Under the pieces are notes generated by a model that had not been told where the DNA came from, searched no databases, and was given only the letters and a program-made list of their open reading frames with translations. A stretch of DNA of 59,076 bases from a virus. The translations under genes were made by a program, and so were the position numbers. The DNA lies in IMG/VR virus record IMGVR_UViG_3300025466_000037, positions 1 through 59,076 of that record. The stretch is one strand, 5' to 3'. Of the stretch, positions 23,962-30,891 are shown in pieces. Positions within the stretch are counted from its first letter, which is position 1; each line of letters begins with the position of its first letter.

Positions 23962-24059
23962 ATATTTTCAGACCCGTAATGTAGACCCTGTGAAAGGAAA
24001 CCTCGGCAGGAGGGGTCTGTTCTCTTTTCGGTATGCTCATGACTTCATACCTAGCCGTG

Positions 24060-24085
24060 TTTCGCTAAACTATACCATAAAAATA
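24060..24085 (-). promoter_or_regulatory. Extended -10 promoter before replication genes
   Basis: On the minus strand the sequence reads TTTTTATGGTATAGTTTAGC, with TGGTATAGT as an extended -10 box, overlapping the stop of the 24070 gene and about 100 bases ahead of the 23961 start. The gap 23962-24069 holds no ORF. The box resembles those at 21975 and 25175, but no palindrome is attached. Confidence 0.4.
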
Positions 24086-24273
24086 TCAGGTCTAAGAACC
24101 TCTCTTTTCACCAGTCCTTGGGTAGCCTCTTCTATCTTGATGGATAGGGCAGGAGAGGGCTTACGATGCCCGTGGATGAGCAAAGATAACCAGGTGGCAG
24201 TTACCCCCAGGTATTCAGCCATCTCCACTATAGCGCCTTTTGGCTCGTCTTTAAAGTATTCATTCAATGTCAT
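24070..24273 (-). CDS. Cro/YdaS-like DNA-binding regulator
   Basis: The 67-residue protein has a helix-turn-helix (GAIVEMAEYLGVTATWLSLLIHG) followed by RKPSPALSIKIEEATQGLVKRE. This is the pattern of YdaS/Cro-type repressors that read palindromic operators. It overlaps its neighbour (ATGA) in the early operon close to the divergent control region. It is the best candidate reader of the 15-bp palindromes, although a link between them is inference. Confidence 0.7.
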   Translation of the reverse strand: MTLNEYFKDEPKGAIVEMAEYLGVTATWLSLLIHGHRKPSPALSIKIEEATQGLVKREVLRPDIFMV

Positions 24274-24500
24274 TATTGTCCCCTATTAGCAATAATTATT
24301 TTCATAGTTTGCTCTTGTGCTTCATACAAAGGAGCCGCACAATCTTTGCATAGTTGAGCATTTATCCCCAACCAATTAAACGAAAATTGTCTATGTGGTC
24401 TTGGAAATTCCATTCCAGGATAGTCACTGCATTCATAAACTTCTGTATCAAGCGTTTTCTTGCATCCATCACAAATATGCTCATAGGTTAGCTTAATCAT
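24273..24500 (-). CDS. Small zinc-ribbon protein
   Basis: The 75-residue protein has a CDGCKKTLDTEVYEC knuckle at the N-terminus and CKDCAAPLYEAQEQ near the C-terminus, giving a four-Cys zinc site. The middle is rich in aromatic residues. It may bind nucleic acid; no specific role is known. Confidence 0.55.
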   Translation of the reverse strand: MIKLTYEHICDGCKKTLDTEVYECSDYPGMEFPRPHRQFSFNWLGINAQLCKDCAAPLYEAQEQTMKIIIANRGQ

Positions 24501-24657
24501 TCTTGCCCTCCATGGGTCTATTAAACATTGCCAGTCCTAATTGCCCAAGCATAACTGCCTTTAACTCTTCTCTTTCTTCTTCTGGATAATCAAGAGCAAC
24601 CTCTTCTATGATTTTTAAAATGTCATTAGCCATTTGCAATATTGGTATTGCACTCAT
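24493..24657 (-). CDS. Small acidic helical protein (54 aa)
   Basis: The ORF gives MSAIPILQMANDILKIIEEV followed by an acidic helix (DYPEEEREELKAVML). It starts in an ATGA overlap with the 24654 gene and overlaps the next start by eight bases, filling an otherwise empty stretch. No family recognised. Confidence 0.58.
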   Translation of the reverse strand: MSAIPILQMANDILKIIEEVALDYPEEEREELKAVMLGQLGLAMFNRPMEGKND

Positions 24658-24875
24658 TCTTGTCCCCTTGCTCTAATTGCTTCAGCGCACAAATCTGCGG
24701 CATTTGAATATCTACCGTTGTCATACGCATCACACACCTTTGCACACTCCTCACGTTCTTTTTTTGCTATTAGTTTGGCAAAATAAAAAAACTGAGGTAA
24801 ATTAATTGGGTCTTCCTTTTTAGATATTGGAAAACCAGAATCAATAGCCATCTCAATTATTTCTTCTTCAGTCAT
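24654..24875 (-). CDS. Small early protein, AKVCDAY family
   Basis: This 73-residue protein ends KKEREECAKVCDAYDNGRYS and then AEAIRARGQE. It is a paralogue of the 16893-17090 protein (ENEECAKVADEL...MEIRARVQE). Its N-terminus, MTEEEIIEMAIDSGF, recalls the MTKE starts of that cluster. Function unknown. Confidence 0.58.
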   Translation of the reverse strand: MTEEEIIEMAIDSGFPISKKEDPINLPQFFYFAKLIAKKEREECAKVCDAYDNGRYSNAADLCAEAIRARGQE

Positions 24876-25122
24876 TCTTCTTCATCCTATTCTTAATTGC
24901 TTGAGACAACTCCTCTTGGCTCCACTCCATCGCCAAGTCAGCGCAAGCCTCCCTCTCAATAGATATAGCCTTCCTAGTCGTTTCAATAGCTATAGCCATG
25001 ATCTCAGCCTTGGCTACGGTCAAAGCATCATCAAACTCCGTCTGGGTGAATAACTTCATAGCCCCAGAGCTACCGAGCAGTTGACGGGCGAGTGGGCTGA
25101 GTTCTGGTTCTTTGCGTTGCAT
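24868..25122 (-). CDS. First gene of the minus-strand early operon
   Basis: The 84-residue helical protein ends SIEREACADLAMEWSQEELSQAIKNRMKK, a further relative of the EREECAKVCDAY proteins. Its start at 25122 lies just past the divergent control region, with AAAGGAACAC as ribosome site, so it should be the first early product on this strand. Confidence 0.6.
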   Translation of the reverse strand: MQRKEPELSPLARQLLGSSGAMKLFTQTEFDDALTVAKAEIMAIAIETTRKAISIEREACADLAMEWSQEELSQAIKNRMKKND

Positions 25123-25134
25123 AGTGTTCCTTTG

Positions 25135-25245
25135 TGTTCTGCTGTGATTATACGTTAACTTTGTGTTAAATATACCACAGTTAACTTATAGTTAAAAAAC
25201 TATGCTACATTATCTGTACCGCATAGCGGGTTTTTAAAGGAATCA
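25135..25245. promoter_or_regulatory. Divergent early control region with two operators
   Basis: The gap separates the minus-strand and plus-strand early operons. It holds TTAACTTTGTGTTAA (25155-25169) and TTAACTTATAGTTAA (25181-25195). On the minus strand the first lies directly after TGTGGTATATT, an extended -10 box. On the plus strand, TTAACT (25181) and TACATT (25205) with TGC before it are 18 bases apart and could form the rightward promoter, a weaker match. A protein bound at both palindromes could switch both directions, as at lambda OR. Confidence 0.6.
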
Positions 25246-25246
25246 A

Positions 25247-25474
25247 ATGAAAGTTTATACAACAACCAAATCGGGCATTCAGATAGGATGCTATTACGAA
25301 CCTCCTCTACGTAACAATATGTCAGAGGATGATGAACTGATCCAACGAGCACTGCTTGGCATCAGAGAACCCCAAGACTTTTGGACAATGCTTGACTGGT
25401 TTACCTACTCGGTACTGGTATCTGTACTTTTGTCTGTTGTTATTTCTTACTTTGCTGTAACAGGTGACGCATGA
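25247..25474 (+). CDS. Small membrane protein, first plus-strand gene
   Basis: The 75-residue protein has a polar N-terminal half and one hydrophobic segment near the C-terminus (about 48-70, YSVLVSVLLSVVISYFAV). It begins the plus-strand operon with an AAAGGAATC ribosome site and overlaps the next gene. Function unknown. Confidence 0.6.
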   Translation: MKVYTTTKSGIQIGCYYEPPLRNNMSEDDELIQRALLGIREPQDFWTMLDWFTYSVLVSVLLSVVISYFAVTGDA

Positions 25475-25782
25475 ATATATTCAAACAAATTATGACTCAA
25501 TTTAATACCTCGGGTGGGGTTCGTTTAACAGATCCAGAAACTTCTGTAGATGCGGCGCTATCCGTAGATGCCACCAAGATGGAACAAATCGTTTTAGATA
25601 CGATTAAAAGCTTCCCAAATGGTTGCATCAGTGAAGAAGTAGAAAATGCTCTGCCTCACATTAGAGCCTCTTCTATAACCCCACGCTATCGTCCTCTTAT
25701 GAAGAAGGGATTAATAGTAGATACAGGAGAGAAACGACCAGGTTTCTCAGGACGTAATCAAAGAGTAATGAGGGCAGTATGA
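25471..25782 (+). CDS. Winged-helix-like early protein
   Basis: The 103-residue protein has a helix-turn-helix/wing pattern (MEQIVLDTIKSFPNGCISEEV, then RYRPLMKKGLIVDTGEKRPG, then SGRNQRVM). This pattern is seen in small phage DNA-binding proteins of unknown role. It overlaps both neighbours by four bases. A regulatory function is possible. Confidence 0.6.
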   Translation: MNIFKQIMTQFNTSGGVRLTDPETSVDAALSVDATKMEQIVLDTIKSFPNGCISEEVENALPHIRASSITPRYRPLMKKGLIVDTGEKRPGFSGRNQRVMRAV

Positions 25783-26069
25783 AACCACATAAACACGCAG
25801 AACTAATCAAGGCATGGGCAGATGGTGCTCAGATTCAATGTTTTGATTGCAATCATGGTTGGAAAGATTTAGGAGAGTATTTTGTTTGGGCTAATGATTA
25901 CCAGTACAGAATAAAACCAGAGCCTAAGCCTGATTATGTGCAGTATGTATTTTTTCATTTCAATTGGGGTGTAAATATATTAAAAGAATATCCATTCAGT
26001 GAGGCAAATCTCAAGCTTACATTTGATGGAGAATCATGCAAACTTAAATCAGCAGAGGTGCTTAAATGA
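25779..26069 (+). CDS. Conserved small phage protein
   Basis: This 96-residue protein begins MKPHKHAELIKAWADGAQIQ and contains DYQYRIKPEPKPDYVQYVF. Proteins with this HAELIKAWADGA start are common in phages, with no known function. It is coupled to both neighbours. Confidence 0.62.
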   Translation: MKPHKHAELIKAWADGAQIQCFDCNHGWKDLGEYFVWANDYQYRIKPEPKPDYVQYVFFHFNWGVNILKEYPFSEANLKLTFDGESCKLKSAEVLK

Positions 26070-26254
26070 AAGCATTTCCAAAACTAAATGAAAAACAACC
26101 CTCTTACCAAACTGGAATGGACTTGAGGGATTGGTTTGCAGGTTTGGCTATGGAAGGAATTATTTATGAGGGAGTTACTCCAGAACAAACAGCTAAGGCC
26201 GCATACCGAATGGCAGATGCAATGATGAAAGAAAGGGAGAATAAAGATGAATGA
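26066..26254 (+). CDS. Conserved small phage protein
   Basis: This 62-residue protein contains GMDLRDWFAGLAMEGII and EQTAKAAYRMADAMMKERE, a pattern often seen in short phage proteins beside the HAELIKAWADG type. Function unknown. It overlaps the next ORF by eight bases. Confidence 0.6.
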   Translation: MKAFPKLNEKQPSYQTGMDLRDWFAGLAMEGIIYEGVTPEQTAKAAYRMADAMMKERENKDE

Positions 26255-26417
26255 CAGAATGATGGAAGAGTGGGAAGATTTTAAAAGAAGCAAACAAGAA
26301 CTGGAGGAATATGACCTATACGTAATGATCGAAGAGTACAAAAAATTGACACCTAAACAGAAAATTATTTACAACAAATTAATGGAAGAAACAAATGAGC
26401 CTATACGCAAGCAGTAA
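26247..26417 (+). CDS. Small charged protein (56 aa)
   Basis: The ORF gives MNDRMMEEWEDFKRSKQELE and then a charged helical tail ending NEPIRKQ. It overlaps the previous gene by eight bases and the start of the ssDNA-binding protein gene by 23, and fills the only gap between them. Probably a small helical protein; no function assigned. Confidence 0.6.
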   Translation: MNDRMMEEWEDFKRSKQELEEYDLYVMIEEYKKLTPKQKIIYNKLMEETNEPIRKQ

Positions 26418-27018
26418 CAATCAAGCATCAACATTCAAGAACGTACCATCAGGACTACACCTAGCCCGTTGCTACCGAATTATTGACCTCGGTACCCAAA
26501 AGTCCGAGTTCGAGGGTAAAGCCAACTTCTCACGCAAGGTAATGATCTGTTGGGAAATCCATGGGGATGAGAGCGTCACAACCGACAAAGGTGAGCCAAT
26601 GGCTATCTTTAAGACGTATACCCTATCCCTGAACGATAAAGCCGCTCTACGGGCTGATTTACAGTCTTGGAGGGGTAGAGCCTTCACCCAAGATGAACTC
26701 AACCGCTTTGACCTCAAAAACGTCCTTGGCGCATGGTGCATGATTAACGTCATCCAAAAGCCAGTTGGCGATAAAGTCTACTCAAACGTAGCATCTTTAG
26801 CCCCCGTCCCACAGGTAGTCAAGGGATCTGGCTTACCAGAAGGGCATAACGATCTGGTCATCTTCAATATTGCTGAGCCAGATATGAAGATATTTGATAC
26901 TTTTGGTAAGAACGTAAAGTTCAAGATTGAGAGTAGCCCAGAGTGGAAGGCCAGAACAAACACGGGCTTTGAGGACATGAATAACGATTTGGAGGACGAT
27001 GATGGCCCACCATTCTGA
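26395..27018 (+). CDS. Probable single-stranded DNA-binding protein
   Basis: The 207-residue protein has a beta-rich body, and its C-terminus is an acidic tail ending DLEDDDGPPF. That closely resembles the DDDIPF tail through which SSB proteins dock partner enzymes. It is encoded just before a RecB/Cas4-type exonuclease, the usual setting of phage ssDNA-binding or annealing proteins. No classical OB-fold motif can be named by eye, so an annealing protein is an alternative. Confidence 0.65.
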   Translation: MSLYASSNNQASTFKNVPSGLHLARCYRIIDLGTQKSEFEGKANFSRKVMICWEIHGDESVTTDKGEPMAIFKTYTLSLNDKAALRADLQSWRGRAFTQDELNRFDLKNVLGAWCMINVIQKPVGDKVYSNVASLAPVPQVVKGSGLPEGHNDLVIFNIAEPDMKIFDTFGKNVKFKIESSPEWKARTNTGFEDMNNDLEDDDGPPF

Positions 27019-27214
27019 TAAAGACGAATTCCAAGAATGGTTTGATGACGAGAACTTACCCCCTGAACTGGAAGACTTTTGTTGGAATATCTGGCAAATA
27101 GCCTTCAGGGCAGGTGGTAAGCAACCTTGGTACTCACTTAGCCGTCAGCAATGGGAAGTAATTAATAAAAAATTTAAGGAAAACAATGACAACAGTAATC
27201 GCAAGAGCAAGTGA
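27002..27214 (+). CDS. Small protein between SSB and exonuclease
   Basis: The 70-residue protein is acidic and Trp-rich in its first half (FQEWFDDENLPPELEDFCWNIW) and ends in a basic tail. The second ATG (27002) has GGAGG six bases upstream. It overlaps the SSB-like gene before it and the exonuclease gene after it, so it is probably co-translated and may be a partner of that module. Confidence 0.55.
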   Translation: MAHHSDKDEFQEWFDDENLPPELEDFCWNIWQIAFRAGGKQPWYSLSRQQWEVINKKFKENNDNSNRKSK

Positions 27215-27953
27215 GTCCCAACACTGGTACACCCAGGAAGGAATGCCACAATACACAGTCACCGCTAAGAACGGTACACAGCGCAATACCACGTTGCGTG
27301 ATGCAAGGACTATGAAGCTAGTCCCCTCGGTCAGTACGATCATTGGTTGCGCCGCCAAGCCTGGACTGGAGGCGTGGAAACTCAACCAGATGATGCTTGC
27401 CTGTATGACCCTACCCAGGGCTTCAGATGAGTCGGAGGAATCCTACATCGAGCGGGTTAAGCATGACTCCAAGGAGCACGCCAGAAAAGCGGCAGAGCGG
27501 GGTACAGCCATTCACGGAGCCTTAGAAAGTTTCTATGAGGGCATTATGCTTGCGGAGTTCCTAGACTACCAAATGGGTGTATCTAAGGCCGTAGAAGCTC
27601 ATTTTGGGGCTTGTGAGTGGTTAACTGAGCGATCCTTTGCCTTTGAGGGATACGGTGGCAAGTGCGATATGTACACCAAGCAGGGAGATGGAATCGTTAT
27701 TGACTTTAAAACCAAGGAGTTTGGTCCAAATGACAAGGTAGAAGGCTATGACGAACATCGAATGCAACTCTCAGCCTACCGCAATGGATTAGAAGTGCCT
27801 TATGCTAGGTGCGCTAACGTATTTGTGTCTGTTTCTAACCCTGGCCTAGTCAGAGTTGTGGAGTGGACGCAAGAGGAACTTGAGCAGGGTTGGCAGATGT
27901 TTGACGCTCTCAAGACATATTGGCAAATTAAAAATAACCATAAGGTGATGTAA
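27186..27953 (+). CDS. PD-(D/E)XK exonuclease, Cas4/RecB type
   Basis: The 255-residue nuclease has GTAIHGALE (His110), GGKCD (Asp161), VIDFKTK (Asp173, Lys175) and QLSAYRNG (Gln194/Tyr198). These are the ordered motifs of the RecB/Cas4 PD-(D/E)XK family. It is likely the phage recombination exonuclease, giving single strands for the SSB-like protein encoded upstream; RusA would resolve the junctions. It lacks the four-Cys iron-sulphur cluster of true Cas4. No CRISPR array is in the window. Confidence 0.82.
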   Translation: MTTVIARASESQHWYTQEGMPQYTVTAKNGTQRNTTLRDARTMKLVPSVSTIIGCAAKPGLEAWKLNQMMLACMTLPRASDESEESYIERVKHDSKEHARKAAERGTAIHGALESFYEGIMLAEFLDYQMGVSKAVEAHFGACEWLTERSFAFEGYGGKCDMYTKQGDGIVIDFKTKEFGPNDKVEGYDEHRMQLSAYRNGLEVPYARCANVFVSVSNPGLVRVVEWTQEELEQGWQMFDALKTYWQIKNNHKVM

Positions 27954-28232
27954 ATGAAAAAACTAATCTGGATACCAGTATTAATTGCAGGCTGTTCTAG
28001 CCAACCCCAACTACCCGCAAACATACCCTCTAATACAGCCAACTTCCCCGCTGTATCAGTTATGTATGATTCAAAAATCCAACAAATGTCACGCAACGAA
28101 GTGATCATGGCAACCCACGAATGTGAGTCACAAGGTCTTCGTCCCGTACCAATCATCACCAAACGCTTAATCAGCGGAATGATGAGCGAGATGATTGTTG
28201 ATGTGGTTTGTATGCCTAAAATTAAATATTAA
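27954..28232 (+). CDS. Early lipoprotein
   Basis: The 92-residue protein starts MKKLIWIPVLIAGCSSQPQ, a short signal peptide with lipobox LIAGC, so Cys14 should be lipidated. Ser-Ser at +2/+3 favours the outer membrane. The mature part is a Pro/Asn-rich linker and a small domain with two more Cys. Lipoproteins made early by phages often block superinfection, for example T5 Llp; that role is inferred here. It begins directly after the exonuclease stop. Confidence 0.7.
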   Translation: MKKLIWIPVLIAGCSSQPQLPANIPSNTANFPAVSVMYDSKIQQMSRNEVIMATHECESQGLRPVPIITKRLISGMMSEMIVDVVCMPKIKY

Positions 28233-28241
28233 GGAGAACGT

Positions 28242-28583
28242 ATGAAATTTAAAATAATGCTTGAAGCACAAGATATTAGAAAAATCATTGAATATTTAGA
28301 ATCTTTTCCCGTAAAAGATGTTAAAGATTTACTTGACACTATTGGTGACCAAGCCAATTCTCAACTTCACATGGCTACTCAGTTCAAAGAAGATGTTGAA
28401 AAATTCAAAGAGGAGTGGGAGTATCGTCCTGCTGAAAGACACTTCGGACCATCACTAATGGAAATCATAAGAAAGCAAGCAGAAGCTCGTCAAGAACAAG
28501 CCCCCAAGCGTAAATATGTACGCAAAACCGCTGTTAAACGTGGCAGAACATCCAAATTATCACAACTGAAAGGTAAAAAATGA
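28242..28583 (+). CDS. Hypothetical protein with basic tail
   Basis: The 113-residue protein is helical in its first two thirds. It ends in a strongly basic tail (KRKYVRKTAVKRGRTSKLSQ) that could bind nucleic acid. An AAGGAGAACGT ribosome site precedes the start. No family recognised. Confidence 0.6.
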   Translation: MKFKIMLEAQDIRKIIEYLESFPVKDVKDLLDTIGDQANSQLHMATQFKEDVEKFKEEWEYRPAERHFGPSLMEIIRKQAEARQEQAPKRKYVRKTAVKRGRTSKLSQLKGKK

Positions 28584-28819
28584 GCAATCCATATTTAACT
28601 AAAGAAGAGATCAAGAGCGCATATTTGTCATGCGAATTTGATAGCAAAGATGGTCTTTACGCAGGTGAGGACGTTGAGATCTACGAGTTGGCTGATGCCA
28701 TCATTAAGAGCGCCGCATTTGCCATTGCTCGTACTGAGCGTGAGTTCTGCATCGAGTTCGTAGAGTCTCTCAACCCAGAAGTAGCCAAAGCTTTACGTGA
28801 GAAAAGGGGCAACCTTTGA
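28580..28819 (+). CDS. Small early protein
   Basis: The 79-residue helical protein contains AFAIARTEREFCIEFVESL. That echoes the AKKEREECAKVCDAY segment of the minus-strand small proteins and may be a distant paralogue. It overlaps both neighbours. Confidence 0.57.
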   Translation: MSNPYLTKEEIKSAYLSCEFDSKDGLYAGEDVEIYELADAIIKSAAFAIARTEREFCIEFVESLNPEVAKALREKRGNL

Positions 28820-29061
28820 TCGTCTCAAATGATCGCTATACGTGCGAGGACTTTGTTGAGGAACTCTTTGGAGATGGTTGGGATGAGAAGGACTTACCTT
28901 CTATGCTCACCATCCTCAAGGAATGGGAGATTAACTCTAAGCGCTACTGCGTCATCCGAGACTACGCCATAGAGCTAAAGCTTGGATTTGAGGTCAGACA
29001 CCGTGAAGACTTCAAGTTCATTGACGATATGGTGGACGCTAAGATGCATTCTGAGGAATAA
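28816..29061 (+). CDS. Last gene of the plus-strand operon
   Basis: The 81-residue acidic protein probably starts at TTG 28816, which overlaps the preceding TGA (TTGA). A GGGGC stretch lies upstream. It contains FVEELFGDGWDEKDLPSML and no recognised domain. It is followed within thirty bases by terminators. Confidence 0.55.
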   Translation: MIVSNDRYTCEDFVEELFGDGWDEKDLPSMLTILKEWEINSKRYCVIRDYAIELKLGFEVRHREDFKFIDDMVDAKMHSEE

Positions 29062-29092
29062 AAAACCCCCCTAGACTTTTGATCCAGGGGGG
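29060..29092 (-). terminator. Terminator of the minus-strand late operon
   Basis: CCCCCCT (29066-29072) pairs with AGGGGGG (29086-29092). On the minus strand the hairpin is followed by TTTTTT, so it ends transcription coming from the ejection-protein genes. Confidence 0.8.
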
Positions 29093-29122
29093 AAAACTAC
29101 TTGAGTCTTGGCAACTGCAAGT

Positions 29123-29151
29123 ACATAGGAGGAGACGTCCTATGTTTTTTT
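29123..29151 (+). terminator. First plus-strand terminator
   Basis: ACATAGGA (29123-29130) pairs with TCCTATGT (29138-29145) and is followed by a run of seven T, a typical intrinsic terminator for the plus-strand early operon. Confidence 0.8.
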
Positions 29152-29177
29152 AAGGGGGACATAACCCCCTTTTTTTT
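29152..29177 (+). terminator. Second plus-strand terminator
   Basis: AAGGGGG (29152-29158) pairs with CCCCCTT (29165-29171) followed by a T run. It stands directly behind the first terminator and touches the stop of the facing late gene, giving a double barrier between converging operons. Confidence 0.75.
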
Positions 29178-30891
29178 ATGGTTGGCTACCTTGATTGGCT
29201 CCAATCCTAGATAGCGCACCAGTAACTACGGGTTCAAGCTTCCTGACCACATTTGGACGTTCTGTAGCAATCTTTGTCATAGCCTTCATTGCAGGCTCGT
29301 TGTACATCAATGCAGATCCAATAAGTGGTGCAAACCCTGTTTTAAAGTGTCCTGCGCCCTCTGCCAGTCCTTTGAGGGATAGCATCGCCGCAAGCCTATC
29401 CGCTGTACCGCTATTTGGCACAGAGGTTCCTAAAACATCCGAAGCCGCCTGGCTCTCAGGCATCATCATGCCCTGACCCTTGGCTACGTTTTTCTTGCCT
29501 GCAACCTGTTGGACAGCAGATTTGAACTGATCGGGCGTAAATACACCTTCATCAGCGCCCCTACGGGAAGCCGCAACCTCCAGTGGTTGGAACTCTCTAA
29601 ACGCCTTGTGAGCTTGTTCTAGCTGTTTGGCTACCAAAGGGTTCTGGTCTTTTAATTCCTGCCGTAAACCCGATAAAACAGTTCTGTAGGCGTTTCCTAA
29701 GCCGTCCATACCCTGACTGTAGAAGTCATTGGATTTATTGCTCAAATACTTCTCAACCTCTCTATATTGATCCCCGCTCATAACCTTTTCATTCTGAATG
29801 TGGCCTGTGACATTCGTGGCTATATCGTTAGCCATCATCTTTTGTTGACCAGGTACGAGCTTAGCCATAGCTGAATCAGCAAGATTGCTCAAATGCTCGG
29901 AGGTTCTTTGACCTAATACGGGATGAATTGCATCCGAGAATGAGGCGTTTTGCAAGAATCCATCATAAGCATCACTGATCTTTTTACCAATAGTCTCAAT
30001 CATCTTGTTGCCAACTGGAGCATCTTTGGTAAGCTTTAAGCCCAAATTAGATAGAACTTTATTGCCCACAGCCTTGTTAAAGTCCTCAAAAGAATTCTGA
30101 ATTCCTTTACCAATCACAGATCCTGCAATCGGTAGACTGGTGAGCTTTTTCTCAAAGTTTTGTATTCCCTCTCCAATCATTGGGAAATTACTAGCCAATT
30201 GACCAGGCGTGAACTTGGTCATACCCATGTCTTTGAGTTGCTGAAGTCGAGCAGATACTTGAGGATTGGTCAGCATTTGACCTACCTTACCACCTGCAAC
30301 GCCTAGGGCTGTAGACTCACCCAAATCAGCGATCTTCTCGCCAAGGATATCCATGTAGCTCTTGTTGGCTGTATCTGTAACTTGACCACCTAAGCCTTGA
30401 ATAGCTGAAGGAATAGCGTATTTGAGTGCAGGTGACTTAGCAATTGCATTGGCAACCTGTGGAATCTTTGTGCCTAAAGTCTCGGGAATAGCCAAAGATG
30501 GTGCTATCTCACCCACCGTTTCCGCCGCAGATGCAGGATTAACGCCGAGAGTTGTTGGCACACTGCTCTTGGCATAGTTTGCGTTCTTCTCAAGCGCTTC
30601 CATTGGGCTTCGTATGTTTGCCCACTCAAGTGCCCCCGCAAGCGGTTTTAAGACGCCTTGCAGGCCTGATAAGCCCGATAGGATACCTGTGCTAACCCCA
30701 GAGGTCGGATAGAACTTATGGCCTGATTCTTCCTTGAACCGTGGGAAGTCATCCATCTTGACCTTTGGAGTTTCAGGCTCTTCGGTCTTGGTTTGCATAG
30801 ATTTTAAATAAGCATCAGGATCAAACCCATCCTTTGGTGCGCTTTTGGGTTGGATACTGGCAAGATATGCATCAGGATTAAATTCAGCCAT
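29176..30891 (-). CDS. Probable ejected virion protein (571 aa)
   Basis: The 571-residue protein opens with two similar units, FNPDAYLASIQPK and FDPDAYLKSMQTK. A long Gly/Ala-rich region of weakly hydrophobic helices follows (about 75-260), then charged helices. This is the last gene of the structural operon, where P22- and T7-type phages encode proteins ejected ahead of DNA to build a channel. Size, amphipathic Ala/Gly content and place support the call; no named domain is seen. Confidence 0.62.
   Translation of the reverse strand: MAEFNPDAYLASIQPKSAPKDGFDPDAYLKSMQTKTEEPETPKVKMDDFPRFKEESGHKFYPTSGVSTGILSGLSGLQGVLKPLAGALEWANIRSPMEALEKNANYAKSSVPTTLGVNPASAAETVGEIAPSLAIPETLGTKIPQVANAIAKSPALKYAIPSAIQGLGGQVTDTANKSYMDILGEKIADLGESTALGVAGGKVGQMLTNPQVSARLQQLKDMGMTKFTPGQLASNFPMIGEGIQNFEKKLTSLPIAGSVIGKGIQNSFEDFNKAVGNKVLSNLGLKLTKDAPVGNKMIETIGKKISDAYDGFLQNASFSDAIHPVLGQRTSEHLSNLADSAMAKLVPGQQKMMANDIATNVTGHIQNEKVMSGDQYREVEKYLSNKSNDFYSQGMDGLGNAYRTVLSGLRQELKDQNPLVAKQLEQAHKAFREFQPLEVAASRRGADEGVFTPDQFKSAVQQVAGKKNVAKGQGMMMPESQAASDVLGTSVPNSGTADRLAAMLSLKGLAEGAGHFKTGFAPLIGSALMYNEPAMKAMTKIATERPNVVRKLEPVVTGALSRIGANQGSQP

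Noticed and set aside
25135-25245. Attachment site or integration module
   Set aside because: No integrase or excisionase gene is seen in the window and no tRNA fragment or crossover-type repeat is present, so lysogeny by integration is not supported.
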